The notes: generated by a model not told the origin, from the letters alone. Shown: positions 16,181 to 27,700, counted from the stretch's first letter. The stretch: DNA of 64,000 nucleotides from Pseudomonas sp. ABC1 (GCF_013395055.1 NZ_CP058349.1:3657501-3721500); one strand, 5' to 3'. Made by a program: numbers and translations.

Positions 16181-17764
16181 TCAGATCACGAAGAACCCAT
16201 GGGTGCCGTCCCGGCCGAGTTGCTCGACCAGACCGAACTCCCAGTCCAGGTAGCCTTGCATGGCTTCGCGTGGGTTGTCGGTGCCTTCGTAGGGGCGGCG
16301 GTAGCGGTCGCTGCGCGGTACGGCCAGGCGCTCGTCGCCGCTTTCGGTCGGCAGGCCTGCGGCGACCCAGGCGGCGGTGCCGCCTTCGAGCAGGAACACC
16401 GGTTTGCCGGTCAGCACGTTCAACTCGTCCACCGCGAAGCGCGCCAGCAGGCTACTGCCACAGGTGAGCACATAGCGCTGAGCCAGCGGCAGGCGCTCCA
16501 GGGCCTGTGGCAGTTGCGAGCGCAGCACCCACCAGGCACCGGGAATATGCCGGGCGATATGGTTGGCGCTGGCGGTGAAGTCCAGCACCAGGGTGTCGCC
16601 CTCTGCCAGCCACGCGTTCAGGGTCGGGGCGTCGATCGATTGCGGTTGTGGCAGGGGCGGCAAGGGCGCCTGCCAGGCACCGCGCTCGCTGAATGCGCTG
16701 CCCTCCAGACCATCCAGCACATGCACTTCCCAACCCAACTGGGCCAGCCAGGAGGCACTCATGTTGGCGCGCACGCCGTCATCGTCGGCCAGCACCACGC
16801 GGGCGCCGCGTACGCTGGCGTAGTGATCGGTCTCTTGCACCAACTGTCCGCCGGGTGTGCTGCGGGCGCCGGGCAGGTGGCCGGCTTCGTATTCTTCCGG
16901 GGTGCGCACATCGAACAGGTAAGTGGTGCGTCCGGCTTCGGCCTGCCAGCGTTGCAGGTCGGCGAGGCTGGCGCGGCCGACGCCGGCCTTGTCCGCCACG
17001 GCGCGGGCGTCCTGGGCGGCGCGTTGGTGGGTGGCGGGGCTGACTTCTCCGAAGCGGCGCGACTGGCCATGTTCCAGGGGCTGTCCGGCGAGGGTCCAGC
17101 CGATGGTGCCGTTGCGCAGCGCCGCCACCGGGTTGGGCAGGCCGGCGTTGACCAGCGACTGGGTGCCGATGATGCTGCGGGTGCGCCCGGCGCAATTGAC
17201 GATCACCCGGGTGCTAGGGTCTGGCGCCAGTTCGCGGGCGCGCAGCACCAGTTCGGCGCCCGGCACGCTGATGCCGCTGGGGATGCTCATGGTCTGGTAT
17301 TCGTCGAAGCGGCGGGCGTCCAGCACCACCACATCGGCCTTGGCGTCGAGCAGCGCCTTGACCTCCTCGGCAGCCAGCGAGGGCGTGTGGCGGATGCTTT
17401 CCACCAGCTCGCCGAAGGCCTTGCTCGGCACGTTGACGTCGCGGAACAGTTCGCCGCCGGCCTCGCGCCAGCCGGCCAGGCCGCCTTCGAGCAGGGCGAC
17501 ATCGCTGTAGCCAAGGGCGATCAGGCGCTCGGCGGCCACCTGGGCCAGGGCTTCGCCATCGTCATAGAGGGTGATCGCGGTATCGCGCCGGGGCACGCGG
17601 GCATGGATCTCCAGCTCCAGCTTGGAGAGCGGGATATTGGCGGCGAACAGCGGGTGTTCCTCGGCGAAGGGCGCTTCTTCGCGCACGTCGATCAGCGCAA
17701 CTTCCCGTTGCTCGAGCAGGGCCTGGCGGATGGCATGGAAGGAGCGGGTAGCGATCTGACTCAT
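16181..17764 (-). CDS. Four-domain rhodanese (sulfurtransferase)
   Basis: A 527-residue cytosolic protein made of four rhodanese domains (about 10-105, 125-235, 265-365 and 375-475). The catalytic loops alternate. Domain 2 has Cys191 (NCAGRTRS) and domain 4 has Cys435 (TCGSSLLA). The matching positions in domains 1 (YDDGEALA) and 3 (ADDDGVRA) have no cysteine and look inactive. The protein would carry persulfide sulfur for transfer to an acceptor. Its ATG overlaps the stop of the 3-mercaptopropionate dioxygenase gene (ATGA), a pairing I recall from P. aeruginosa. Joint work in thiol-to-sulfur metabolism is inferred. Confidence 0.9.
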   Translation of the reverse strand: MSQIATRSFHAIRQALLEQREVALIDVREEAPFAEEHPLFAANIPLSKLELEIHARVPRRDTAITLYDDGEALAQVAAERLIALGYSDVALLEGGLAGWREAGGELFRDVNVPSKAFGELVESIRHTPSLAAEEVKALLDAKADVVVLDARRFDEYQTMSIPSGISVPGAELVLRARELAPDPSTRVIVNCAGRTRSIIGTQSLVNAGLPNPVAALRNGTIGWTLAGQPLEHGQSRRFGEVSPATHQRAAQDARAVADKAGVGRASLADLQRWQAEAGRTTYLFDVRTPEEYEAGHLPGARSTPGGQLVQETDHYASVRGARVVLADDDGVRANMSASWLAQLGWEVHVLDGLEGSAFSERGAWQAPLPPLPQPQSIDAPTLNAWLAEGDTLVLDFTASANHIARHIPGAWWVLRSQLPQALERLPLAQRYVLTCGSSLLARFAVDELNVLTGKPVFLLEGGTAAWVAAGLPTESGDERLAVPRSDRYRRPYEGTDNPREAMQGYLDWEFGLVEQLGRDGTHGFFVI

Positions 17765-18366
17765 GCAGCGTTCTCTTTGGAAAGGTCCCACAGGTTGGGA
17801 AGGTAAGGGTTGGAGTAGCCCGAGATAAATGGTTTCTCGCTGCCATCCGGGTTGTAGACCGCGCGTTTGACCGCGCCGATATTGGCACCGTAGACGTGGA
17901 TGCTGATGGACACCCGGTCATCGTAGGCATTGCTGACCTGGTGGATATCGCCGACGTTCGGCGACACCGCCTCGACGTGCCCCGGCACCAGGCGCACGGC
18001 CTCGCCCTCGGGATGCAGGCTACCGTCTTCGGCGAAGGCGAAGCCCTGGGAGTACTCGGCGCCACGCAGCATGCCGATCAGCCCCCAGACCCGGTGGTCG
18101 TGCACCGGCGTGCTCTGGCCCGGCCCCCAGACGAAGCTGACGATGGAGAAGCGCTGGCGCGAGTCGGCATGCAGCAGGTACTGCTGGTAGCGCTGTGGAT
18201 CGGGTTGGGCGAAGGTGTCCGGCAGCCAGTCGTCGTGGCTGACCAGCTCCGCCAGCAGCGCGCCGCCACGCTCCAGGATAAGCGCCTCATCCGACTGACT
18301 TTCCAGCAGTTCGGCGAGAGCGTCGATGAAACCGCGCAAGCGGTCCAGGCGAACGGGGGTTGTCAT
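17761..18366 (-). CDS. 3-Mercaptopropionate dioxygenase (cysteine dioxygenase family)
   Basis: A 201-residue cupin that oxidises a thiol to a sulfinic acid with a non-heme iron. From the ATG at 18366 the three iron ligands fall at His89, His91 (PVHDHRVWG) and His142 (GDIHQVS), the same numbering as the P. aeruginosa enzyme. The long conserved stretches RYQQYLLH, SFVWGPGQ and HVYGANIGAVKRAV support the mercaptopropionate group rather than mammalian-type cysteine dioxygenase. It is translationally coupled to the four-domain rhodanese. I see no regulator gene beside it here. The AT-rich stretch 18440-18490 is its likely promoter region. Confidence 0.9.
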   Translation of the reverse strand: MTTPVRLDRLRGFIDALAELLESQSDEALILERGGALLAELVSHDDWLPDTFAQPDPQRYQQYLLHADSRQRFSIVSFVWGPGQSTPVHDHRVWGLIGMLRGAEYSQGFAFAEDGSLHPEGEAVRLVPGHVEAVSPNVGDIHQVSNAYDDRVSISIHVYGANIGAVKRAVYNPDGSEKPFISGYSNPYLPNLWDLSKENAA

Positions 18367-18534
18367 GGCGTATGCGTCCAATGGCAAGGATGATGAGGCC
18401 TGCATGCACGGTGGCGATCCAGTGGGGTTACCTTAGCAAGCTTCTCTCGATCACAAAAATTCAATTTAGTAATAATCTAATATGCATGTATTGAATAAGG
18501 ATGACCTTTTCGACGGCATGTGGTCGTCCACTCT

Positions 18535-20034
18535 TCAAGGTTTCGACATGGCCGTGCCGGAGTCGCCAGCCAGACGTCGGAAATACAGACCGGAGGCCAG
18601 GCACAGCAGGCTGGCGAGGACCATGGCCAGGCCGATGTCATCGACGCTGGGCACTTCGTGCGCGCGCAGGCGCTGGATCAGGCCGAGCAGCAGTGCCGCG
18701 ATGCCGACCCCCAGGCTCATGCTCAATTGCACCGACATGGCGGACAGGGTGCTGGCCTTGCTCGCCTGGCAGGCCGTGATGTCGGCGTAGGTCAGGGCGC
18801 CCATGGTGCTCATTTGCAGGGAGCGCGACAGTCCGCCGGCGAACAGCACCAGCACGATCGCCAGCGCCGTGCTGTCTTCGCGCAGCAGGGCGCAGATGGC
18901 GACGGACGCGCTGGACAGGACGCTGTTGTAGATCAGGATGCGACGGAAGCCGAAGCGCCGTACCAGCGGCACCGAGATGAATTTGATCATCAGTGCGCCG
19001 ACGCCGCCGGCGAAGGTCAGCAGGCCGGCCTCCAGCGCACTGAGGCCGAAGCCGACCTGGAACAGCAGCACCAGCAGGAACGGCAGCGAGGCGCTGCCGA
19101 GGCGGAACAGCATGCCGCCCTTGAGCACGATGCCGAAGGTCGCGATGTTCAGCAGCGAAAGGTCCAGCAGTGGGGCCGGGCAGTGCCTGGCATGGCGCAG
19201 GTAGAGGGCGCCGAAGAACAGCCCGCCGGCCAGCAGCGCACAGGACCAGAACCACGCCAGCGAACCGTGGCCGATGGACTCGAAGGCCAGCACCAGGCAC
19301 GCCAGCGCCAGGCTGCTGGAGAGGAACCCGGCAAGGTCCAGCGGCTGGCGCTTCTGCCCTGGATAATCGGGGATGTGCCGCAGGATCAGCAGGATGCCGA
19401 GCAGCCCGATCGGCAGGTTGATCAGGAATATCCAGTGCCATGACAGGCACGTCACCAGCAGCCCGCCCAGCGGTGGCCCGACCACCGGCCCGAGCAGCGC
19501 CGGCATGGTAAGGAAGGCCATGGCGCGCAGCAGGTCGGCCTTGCGCGTCCAGCGCAGCAGGATGACCTGGCCGACCGGCACCATCATGGCGCCGGCCATG
19601 CCCTGGCAGAAGCGTGCCAGCGACAGTTGCAACAGCGAAGCGGACGCGGCGCAGGCCAGCGAACTGGCCATGAACAGCAGGATGGCGAGGACGAACACCC
19701 GGCGCGGTCCGTAGCGCTCGGCCAGCCAGCCGCTGATGGGGATGAACATCGCCACGGCCAGCAGGTACAGCGAAACCACCAGGTTCATGTGCACGCTGGA
19801 CTCGCCGAAATCCTCGGCGATCTGTGCCAGCGCCGTCAGCACCGCGGTGGAGTCGAGCAACTCCATGAACAGCGCGCAGCCGATGATCATCGGCACCTTG
19901 CGCTCGAAGCGGGCCTCTTCGCCGGTACCGTGCGGCGACTGCGTGGCGTGCTGCCGAGTGGAACCGCCGTTCAGGAGAAACGACCGTAGCGGCCCGAGGA
20001 GTAGAGCAGGGGAGCCTGCTCGGAGTGCCAGCAT
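18535..20034 (-). CDS. DHA2-family MFS exporter (14-TM type)
   Basis: Up to 499 residues. MFS motif A appears as GWLAERYGPRRV and the antiporter motif C as GPVVGPPLGGLL, with about 13-14 hydrophobic segments, as in EmrB/HsrA-like drug exporters. The start is uncertain. The ATG at 20034 overlaps the upstream flavin reductase by 64 bp. A CTG at 19974, overlapping that gene's TGA, and a GTG/ATG near 19896/19890 are alternatives. Homologues usually have about 15-20 residues before the RFERKVP segment, which favours a start near 19974. Its place behind flavin enzymes gives no substrate. Confidence 0.85.
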   Translation of the reverse strand: MLALRAGSPALLLGPLRSFLLNGGSTRQHATQSPHGTGEEARFERKVPMIIGCALFMELLDSTAVLTALAQIAEDFGESSVHMNLVVSLYLLAVAMFIPISGWLAERYGPRRVFVLAILLFMASSLACAASASLLQLSLARFCQGMAGAMMVPVGQVILLRWTRKADLLRAMAFLTMPALLGPVVGPPLGGLLVTCLSWHWIFLINLPIGLLGILLILRHIPDYPGQKRQPLDLAGFLSSSLALACLVLAFESIGHGSLAWFWSCALLAGGLFFGALYLRHARHCPAPLLDLSLLNIATFGIVLKGGMLFRLGSASLPFLLVLLFQVGFGLSALEAGLLTFAGGVGALMIKFISVPLVRRFGFRRILIYNSVLSSASVAICALLREDSTALAIVLVLFAGGLSRSLQMSTMGALTYADITACQASKASTLSAMSVQLSMSLGVGIAALLLGLIQRLRAHEVPSVDDIGLAMVLASLLCLASGLYFRRLAGDSGTAMSKP

Positions 20035-20489
20035 TCCAGCACCTCGGCGATCACCACCAGGTGCGTGCCGACATGGTTGACGTCGGTGATACGGCAGTCG
20101 AAGCCGGCACTGCTGGCGAGCAGGGCCGGGTTACCACTGTCCAGCCGGCGCCAGGCATGTGCATGTTTGCCGAAGCGCTGCTCGGCGGGCAGGCGACCAC
20201 CGAAATCGGTGGCGATGGCTTCGTCGTCGGCGTGCAGGACATTGACGCAGAAGCGCTTCTGCTCGATCAGGTGGCGGTAGAGGCTGGCGCCACTGTTGAC
20301 TGCGATCAGTACAGTGGGCGGGTCGGCGGTGATCGAGCTGAACGCGGTGGCGGTCAGGCCGTAGTCGCCGTCGCTGCCGGCGCAGGTGACGATATTCACC
20401 GAGGCGGCGGTGTTGCGCATCGCCTGCTTGAAGGCCGAGGCCTCAACGGTGGGTGCGGGACGTGGGTGTTCCAGGGCTATGACGCTCAT
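19971..20489 (-). CDS. Flavin reductase-like FMN-binding protein
   Basis: A 172-residue protein of the short flavin reductase (HpaC/RutF-like) fold: FKQAMRNTAASVNIVTC at the N-terminus, GLTATAFSSITADPPTVL in the FMN-binding core and FCVNVLHADD after it. Such enzymes use NAD(P)H to supply free reduced flavin to two-component monooxygenases. Five LLM-type monooxygenases in this window need reduced FMN, so it is a candidate partner. The start at 20489 is chosen because the longer frame would run through a palindromic repeat. It lies between the nitroreductase gene and the exporter. Confidence 0.85.
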   Translation of the reverse strand: MSVIALEHPRPAPTVEASAFKQAMRNTAASVNIVTCAGSDGDYGLTATAFSSITADPPTVLIAVNSGASLYRHLIEQKRFCVNVLHADDEAIATDFGGRLPAEQRFGKHAHAWRRLDSGNPALLASSAGFDCRITDVNHVGTHLVVIAEVLECWHSEQAPLLYSSGRYGRFS

Positions 20490-20533
20490 CAGGGGTATCC
20501 GGTCGGTAATGGGGCCGTGTGGGCCCTCCGTAG

Positions 20534-20550
20534 GGTGCGCCGCGCGCACC
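20534..20550. repeat. Palindromic repeat, copy 2 of 10
   Basis: GGTGCGC-CGC-GCGCACC, preceded by GTAG. It lies in the gap between the nitroreductase and flavin reductase genes. Confidence 0.85.
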
Positions 20551-20565
20551 GTTGCAAGTCGTCGC

Positions 20566-21393
20566 TCAGCTCAAGGCCAGTCGCTGTCGGTGCAGCACCT
20601 GGGCGATCCGCTCGCGGCCATGCAGGCTGTCCACGCTGGCCAGGCGCTCGATGACCTGTCGGCTCCAGGCAGGGTTTTCCAGCCCCTGGGCACGGTAGAA
20701 GGCCTCGACCTGGCGGTCGTAGTCGTCCAGTTGCCGGGGCTCCTGTTCGTCGAGGCGGTAGGTTTCCCGGTGCAGCACCACCGACTGCGGCAGGCGAGGC
20801 TTGATGGCGGCCGGCAGGGTCGGGTCCGGGTAGCCGACGCACAGGCCGAACACCGGGAAGACCAGGGGCGGCAACTGCAATTCATCGATCACGGCTTGCA
20901 GGTTGTTGCGCAGGGCGCCGATATAGACGGTGCCCAGGCCCAGCGCTTCGGCGGCGAGCACCGCGTTCTGCGCCGCCAGGGCCGCGTCGAGACCGCCCAC
21001 CAGCAGGCTGTCCAGGTATTCGACGGCGTGCAGTTCCCGGTCATGACGCTCGGCCTGGCGCGCCACGCGCGCGAAGTCGGCCAGCCACACCAGGAACAGC
21101 GGCGCCTGGACGATATGTGCCTGGTTGTTGGCCAGTGCCGCCAGGCGCTCCTTGCGTGGGCGATCCTCGACCGCCAGCAGGCTCCAGGCTTGCAGGTTGG
21201 ATGACGTCGCGGCCGATTGTGCCGCACCCAGCAGGGTTTCCAGGGTGCCTTCGGGCAGCGGTTGGTCCAGGTAGGCGCGCACGCTGCGGTGCCCCAGCAA
21301 CTGTTCGATCAAGGCATTGTCGGACTGCGGCGGGGCTGTGGCGGCGTCGCCATAGCGTTGTTGCCAGCGGGGTTGGCGGTGGGCTTCAGGCAT
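20566..21393 (-). CDS. NfsA/FRP-type nitroreductase or flavin reductase
   Basis: A 275-residue FMN-dependent oxidoreductase. The N-terminal HRSVRAYLDQPLPEGTLETLL and SSNLQAWSL are the FMN-contacting regions of the nitroreductase fold, and GLGTVYIGALRNN and FGLCVGYPD follow in the expected order, as in NADPH:FMN oxidoreductases. It has no signal peptide. AGGG precedes the ATG. It heads the leftward run of nitroreductase, flavin reductase and exporter, with an AT-rich region upstream. Supplying reduced flavin to sulfur-scavenging monooxygenases is plausible but unproven. Confidence 0.85.
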   Translation of the reverse strand: MPEAHRQPRWQQRYGDAATAPPQSDNALIEQLLGHRSVRAYLDQPLPEGTLETLLGAAQSAATSSNLQAWSLLAVEDRPRKERLAALANNQAHIVQAPLFLVWLADFARVARQAERHDRELHAVEYLDSLLVGGLDAALAAQNAVLAAEALGLGTVYIGALRNNLQAVIDELQLPPLVFPVFGLCVGYPDPTLPAAIKPRLPQSVVLHRETYRLDEQEPRQLDDYDRQVEAFYRAQGLENPAWSRQVIERLASVDSLHGRERIAQVLHRQRLALS

Positions 21394-21711
21394 TCTCGAT
21401 CCCTCATGTTCAGGCGCTGAGGGCGTACCTTAGGCAAGCCGCAGGGGCTTGTGAAATACCCTGTCGTTCTATTCTGATAATTAAAATAACGAATGTTATT
21501 TATTATTTTATATTCGATATTTGCATTTTCAGGTTTGCGCTGCCAGATGCCCTTGGCCGTCACCCGGCATGTGCACAGGAACGGTGAGCGTAAGGCCACC
21601 GCGTCGTGGACCAGGCAGAATACGTACCGGACAGGCGGGAATCCCTGCAGTGTCGGTAGCGCCACCCGCCTCGCCGGCAAGCGCTACACGACACGTTGAA
21701 AGGCCTGCAGC
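21394..21711. promoter_or_regulatory. 318-bp gap with an AT-rich promoter island
   Basis: No gene seen. Around 21475-21530 the base composition drops sharply to about 80 percent A+T. The island contains the inverted repeat AATAAC-GAAT-GTTATT (21485-21500), suitable for a dimeric LysR- or TetR-type regulator. It lies about 90 bp upstream of the nitroreductase gene. The remainder, toward the autotransporter stop, shows no clear terminator. Confidence 0.45.
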
Positions 21712-24700
21712 TCAGAAGCCCAGGCTGAAGCTCACGCTGATGCCATGGTCGCGGCTGTCGCTGGACAGTTGTCCGTTGTAGCCGATCCCCAGCTTGCCGT
21801 GCTCGCCGATGCCGACGTCCAGCCCGGCCTCGACCACCGCCGCATTGCGGGCGATTACCACGCCCTGGCTGCTGAACGCCGCACCGCCCTCGATGAAGCG
21901 CAGGTCCGCATCCGGGCGGGTGTCGCCGAGTGCATGACGCCAGCCGAGGCTGCCGCGCGGGGTCAGGGTGGTGCCGTTGTCCAGGGTGAACGCCTTGCCG
22001 GCGCGCAGACCCACGGTGGTGAAGGTGGTGTTCTGTTCGCTGCTGGTTTCCAGGCGTCCGTCGCCACCTTTCTCGCGGCCCTTGTCGCTGTCGTGGCGAA
22101 CGTGGGCTACGCCGGCGAACGGTTCCAGTGCCACGCCTGCGGCTTTGACGGCATAGGCCACCTCGCCGAACACCTGCGCCGTACCGGCCTTGTACTTGGC
22201 CTTCTGCTCGGCGTTGTAGCCGCCGGCGCTGACCTGGCGCTTGGTCTCGATGTCATGCCAGCTGTAACCGGCACCCAGGCGTGCCGAGAAGGCGTCCTGC
22301 TGGTAGTTCAGGTAGCTGGCCAGGTGGTAGCTGTCGACCGAGGCATCGCCATGGCGTTGGGTTTTCAGGTCGGTGTTGCTGTAGCCCGCGGCGATACCGG
22401 CGCGCCATTGGTCGTTGAGGGCGTTGTCGTAGCCCAGCATGAAGCCGCTGAGGTCGCGATCCACACTGGCCGCGCCATGACTGCCGTCATGATCGGCCCA
22501 GGCGCCTTGTACGCTCATCCAGCCCACGCCCTGGCCCTGGCAGCCGGAACTGCTCTGCTGCTGGTTGCCGCTCGGCGCCAGCACACTGCGCGGGTCGTCG
22601 CCACAGTCGGCCTGGCGCATGCGGTCGGTCAGGCTGTTGCGCAGGTGGCGGGAGTCTTCCAGCAGCACGCTGGCGGTGCTGGCATGGATCTCGCCGGAGA
22701 GGCTGTCGAAGGCGGCCACGGCGGACGCACGGTCGAGGCTGGTGATCTCGCTGCGCAGGCTGGCCGGTGCGCCGGACGACTCCAGGGCGGCGGCGGTGCT
22801 GCGCTGGTTGGCGGTTTCGGCGACATCGGCGAAGGCGACGGCGTTACGGCTGACCGACAGGGTCAGGTCGTTGGTGCCGTAGTCCAGTACGGTGTCGATG
22901 AATGCCAGGCCACTGTTGCCAAGGCTGTCGACGTTATCTTCGTCGAAGGTGCCGCTGATGCCTCCCGCAGCGGTGAGCAGGGTATAGGTGGTGTCGCCGC
23001 TGTAGGGCGCGATGGCGAACACATTGAGTTTCCCGGCCAGGCTGGCGCTGCCGCCGACGTCCAGGTGGCTGGTCGGCAGCGGCGTCAGGGCGATGCTCAG
23101 GGTGCCGTCGCTGGTGTTGGTGAAGTTGCCGGTGACGGTCAGGTTGCCGTTGGCGCCGGGGTGTACGACGCCTCTGTTGAGGATGCTGGCGACGCTGCCG
23201 GTGCCCGTCAGCGCGGTGTTCTGGTTGACCACGACGTTGGCCGCCAGCACGTCGCCAACGGGTGCGGCGAGCAGCGAGAAGCGGGCAACGCGCGCCACGC
23301 TGGCCACCGGCGCGGCGGTCCGGCCGACTTCGAGCACACCTTCCTGAATGATGAAGTTGCCGCTGAAGTCGTTGTAGCCGGTCATCAACAGGGTGCCGGC
23401 ACCGCGCTTGATGGCTTCGCCGGTCCCACTGAGGGTGCCGTCGAAAGTGCCGTCGCTGTCCTGCTGGAAAATCAGGCTGGCGTTGTCGACGATATTGCCC
23501 TGCAGACTGCTGGTGTTGCCCATCAGCGTACCGCCGCTGATGGTCGTACCGCCGCTGTAGCTGTTGCTGCCGGTGAGGAACAAGGTGCCGGTATCGAGTT
23601 TCTCGATACCGCCTGTGCCGATGATCGCCGTATGGATGGTTGCCATGCTGCTGTCGGCAACGCGCAGTATTGCCGGGCTGCCATCCGGCGCGTTGACCGC
23701 CTCGAGCGCATCGCCGTCGCCGCCGTCGAGCACATAGCCATCGGTGATGAACTGGATACCCGAGAAGGTTTGCACACCCGACACCGTGACCGTGCCGCTG
23801 GCACCGCCGAACACGGCGAACTGGCCGCCGCTCCAGTCGTCGTTCTTCTTGCCGCTGGAGTTGGTCCAGTTGGTATCGGGCCCCCAGACCCCGCTGCCGC
23901 CCGCGATGGTGCCGTCGGCATTGGTCTTGGTGCCGTTCCAGAACAGCAGGTTGCCGTCGTTGTTGTCCACCACCAGGTTGACCTGGTTGGCCAGGTTGGT
24001 CTGCAGGGTCATCTGGTTGGCGACGAAGTCGGTCGGCAGGTCGTCGAGGGTCAGGCCGTTATCGGTCAGGCTGCCGCCGTAGGTGAACAGTTGGTAGACG
24101 CCGATGCCGAAACCGCCGGCGTTGCTGATGTTGAGGGTGCCGTCGAGGGTCAGGTCACCGCTGACCTTGACCAGCGAAGTCGTGCTGCCCGGCGCGCCAA
24201 GGGCGAAGTTCAGGTTGCTGCCCGATGCCAGCGCCAGGCTGCCCACGGTCAGCGGTGCGGTGGCGCTGCCGACGTTGAGGCTGGCGCCATCGGCAAGGCT
24301 CACGGCCCCCGTCAGGGTGCCGCCCCCGCCGAGACCGGCGCCGCTGGCGACCTGCACGCTGGCGCTGGCGAGGCTGCCGTTGACGATCAGGTTGCCGGCG
24401 TTGACCGACGTCGCGCCGCTGAAGGTGCTGGCACCGCCGAGGATCAGGTCGCCCTGGCCATTCTTGATCAGGCTGCCGTTGCCGCTGAGCACGCCGCCCA
24501 GGGTCAGGTCGTGGCTGCCGGTGAGGGTCAGTTGCGAGGCGATGGCGATGGCGTTGCCCACGTGCAGGTCGGCGCTGGTGTCGAGGCTGGTGTTGCCCAG
24601 CACGCTCAGCGCGCCGCTGCCAAGGGCCGTGTTGTGGCCCAGGATCAGGCTGCCTGCGTTGAGCAGGGTGCCGCCCTGGTAGCTGTTGTTGCCGTTCAGG

Positions 24701-27700
24701 GTCAGCGTGGTGTTGCCATTCTTGACCAGGGTGCCGCTGCCGCTGATCACGCCACTCAGGCTCAGGTCATTGCTGCCGGCGAGGCTCAACCCGCCGTTGA
24801 GCACCACCGCGTTGCCCAGGCTGAACACACGGTTGTTGTCCAGCACGGTGCCGTTGGCGGCGGTCAGGCTGCCGCTGCCCAGGGCCAGGTCACTGCCCAC
24901 GACGAGGGTGCCGCCGTTGAGCAAGGTGCCACCGCTGTAGCTGTTATCGCCGTTGAGCACCAGGGTGCCGCTCTCCAGCTTGTTCAGGGTGCCATTGCCG
25001 CTCAGGGCGACAGCGAGGGTCGCGGTGTTGCCGCTGCCCACGCGCACGCCGGTGAAGCCGGTAACGCCGTTGACCAGGTTCAGACCGTCACCCGTGCCGT
25101 TCGCCAGGGTGTAGCCATCAGTGAGGAATTGCAGGCCGGTGGTGTTCTGCAGGCCGTCCACCGTCACGCTGCCTGCCGTGCCTTGGAACACCGCAAAGGC
25201 GCCATCAAGCCAGGCCTGGTTGAAGTTGCCGCTGGCGGTGGTCCAGTTGCCGGTCGTGCCCCAGGTGCCGCTGCCGCCCTCGATGATGCCGTTGCTGGTG
25301 GTGTTGCCGTCCCAGAACAGCACATTACCGGCTGCGCCGCCGACCACCAGGTTGACCTGCTTGTCGGTGCTGGTCTGCACTTCCAGGTCGCTGGTGGCCA
25401 GGCCGCCCGGGATGGTGCCGACGCTCAGGCCGTTGTCGGTCAGGGTACCGGTGTAGTCGATCAGGCGGTACACGCCCATGCCGAAGCCGCCGATATCGGT
25501 AACGTCGAGTTTGCCGTCCAGCACCAGGTTGCCATTGACCCGCAGCAGGCCTGGCGCGCCATCGACGGGCGCACCGAGGGAAGCCGCGAGTATGGAGTTG
25601 GCACTCAGGTTCAGGGCGCCAGTGATCATCGTGTTGCCACTGGCGAGACCGAGACTGCCACCGTCGGCGACGTTCACGGTGCTGTCGAAGGTTGCGCCAC
25701 CGAGCCCGGTCAGGCTCGCGCCACTGGCAACGTTCACGGCGGATGCGCTGAAGACATAGGGGCCGAGGATTCCCACGGTGCCAGCGGAAACAGTGAGCGC
25801 GCCACCAATCGCACTGTTGCCGGCAAGCATCAGACTGCCATTGCCGACCTTGGTCAGGTGGCCGCTGCCGCTGAAGCTGCCGCCGAGTCCTCCCCCGTTC
25901 ACCGTCAGGGTCGAGTTGGCCAGCTCCACGTTGCCACTGCCGGTGAGTTGGTTCAGCGTGCTGTTGGCTGCGACCTTCAGAACGGTGCCGCTCTGCAGGT
26001 TGACACTGGGCGCCCCCAGTCCGGTGATGCCCTGCAGGGTCACCTGGCCAGTGGAGATGTTCATCTGTCCAAGGAAGTCATTGGTACCACTCAAGGTGAG
26101 CGTACCGGTACCCGTCTTGGTCAACACGCCACCGCCGCCCAGGCGGCCGGAAAGGCTCACGCTGTCGGCGCTGTCGAAGGTGAGGTTGTCATCGATCTGC
26201 AGGCGGTTGCTCACCTCGGTCACGCCAACGGTTTGCAGCGTACCGCTGCCCGTGACCTTGAGCACGCTGCTGCCCAGCGCGTCGTTGTGGCCCAGCCGCA
26301 AGGTGCCGGCGTCGAGCACGGTGTCGCCGGCGTAACTGCTGCTGCCGTTCAGCACCAGGGTGGTCATGGCCCCTTCCTTGATCAGCCCCTTGCTGCCACT
26401 GATCGCACCGTCCAGGGTCAGGCCACCGGCACCATTGAAGGTCAGGTCAGCGTCAAGGATCACATCGTTGGCCAGCCTGACGGGACGATTGCTGGCGAAG
26501 CTGGCATCCGTGGTCACCCGCAGGCTGCCACTGCCCAGGGCGTTGTCGTTGCCGACAACCAGCCGGCCACCCGCCAGCAGCGTGCCGCCGCTGTAGCTGT
26601 TGCTGCCATTGAGGACAAGGGTACCGCTGTCGAGCTTGTTGAGTGTTCCGGCACCGCTGATGTTCACGTCCAGGTCAGCGGTCACGCCGCTGTCCACGCG
26701 GACATTGGTCGCGCCATTGCTGCCGTTGACCAGCACCAGCTCACCGGCACCGCTGCCGTAGAGGTTGTAGCCGCTGGTGACGAACTGCAGGCCGGTGACC
26801 CGCTGCGCGCTGGTCAGGTCGACGAACCCAGCAGTGCCCTGGAACACCGCGAAGGTATCCAGCCAGGCGGAGTTCAGGTTGCCATTGGCGCCGGTCCAGT
26901 TGGTGGCGGTGCTGTTCCAGGTGCCGTTGCCGCCCTCGATGCTGCCGTTGCCAGACAGCTCCGAACCATCCCAGAAGCGCACGTCGAACGGAGCGCCCAC
27001 CACCAGGTTGACCTGGCCGGCGACGTTGGTCTGCACGACCAACTCATTGGCCGGAACGCCGTTCGGCAGGGTGCCGATCACCAATCCGTTGTTGGTCAGC
27101 AGGCCGCCGTAGTCGAACAGGCGGTAGACACCTGCACCGAAACCACCGCCGTTGCTGATATTGAGCTTGCCGTCCAGGGTCAGGTTGCCGGCCACGTTGG
27201 CCAGGCCGGCCGCACCCGGAATCGCCGCGCCCAGCGTAGCGTCGATATTGGAGTCGTTGTTCAGCACCAGCGAGCCGAGGTTCATCACGAAGCCGCCGGC
27301 AAGGTCGAGGTGGCCGCCATCGGCCACGGTCACCGCGCCCACCAGGGTGCCGACACCGCTCAGGTAGGCACCGCTGTTCACCAGGACGCTACCGGAACCG
27401 AGAGTGCCATCGACCAGCAGGACACCGCCATCGATGGTGGTGGCGCCGGAGAAGTTGCTGTTGCCATTGAGGCGCAAGGTACCGGTGCCAGTCTTGACCA
27501 GGTTGCCGCTGCCGCTGAGCGCCCCGCCGAAGCTGCCCGCACCGACGGAGAAGTTGCCCGCGTCGAGCTGGACCGCGCCCGCGCCGTCCAGACGGCCGAT
27601 GCTGCCGCCCTGGACGATCTGCAAGGTTGCGCCGGAGGCGACGTTGACCTGGCTCGGTGCGCCCAGGCCGGAGGCGACGTTGCTGACCAGGCGTCCGGCG

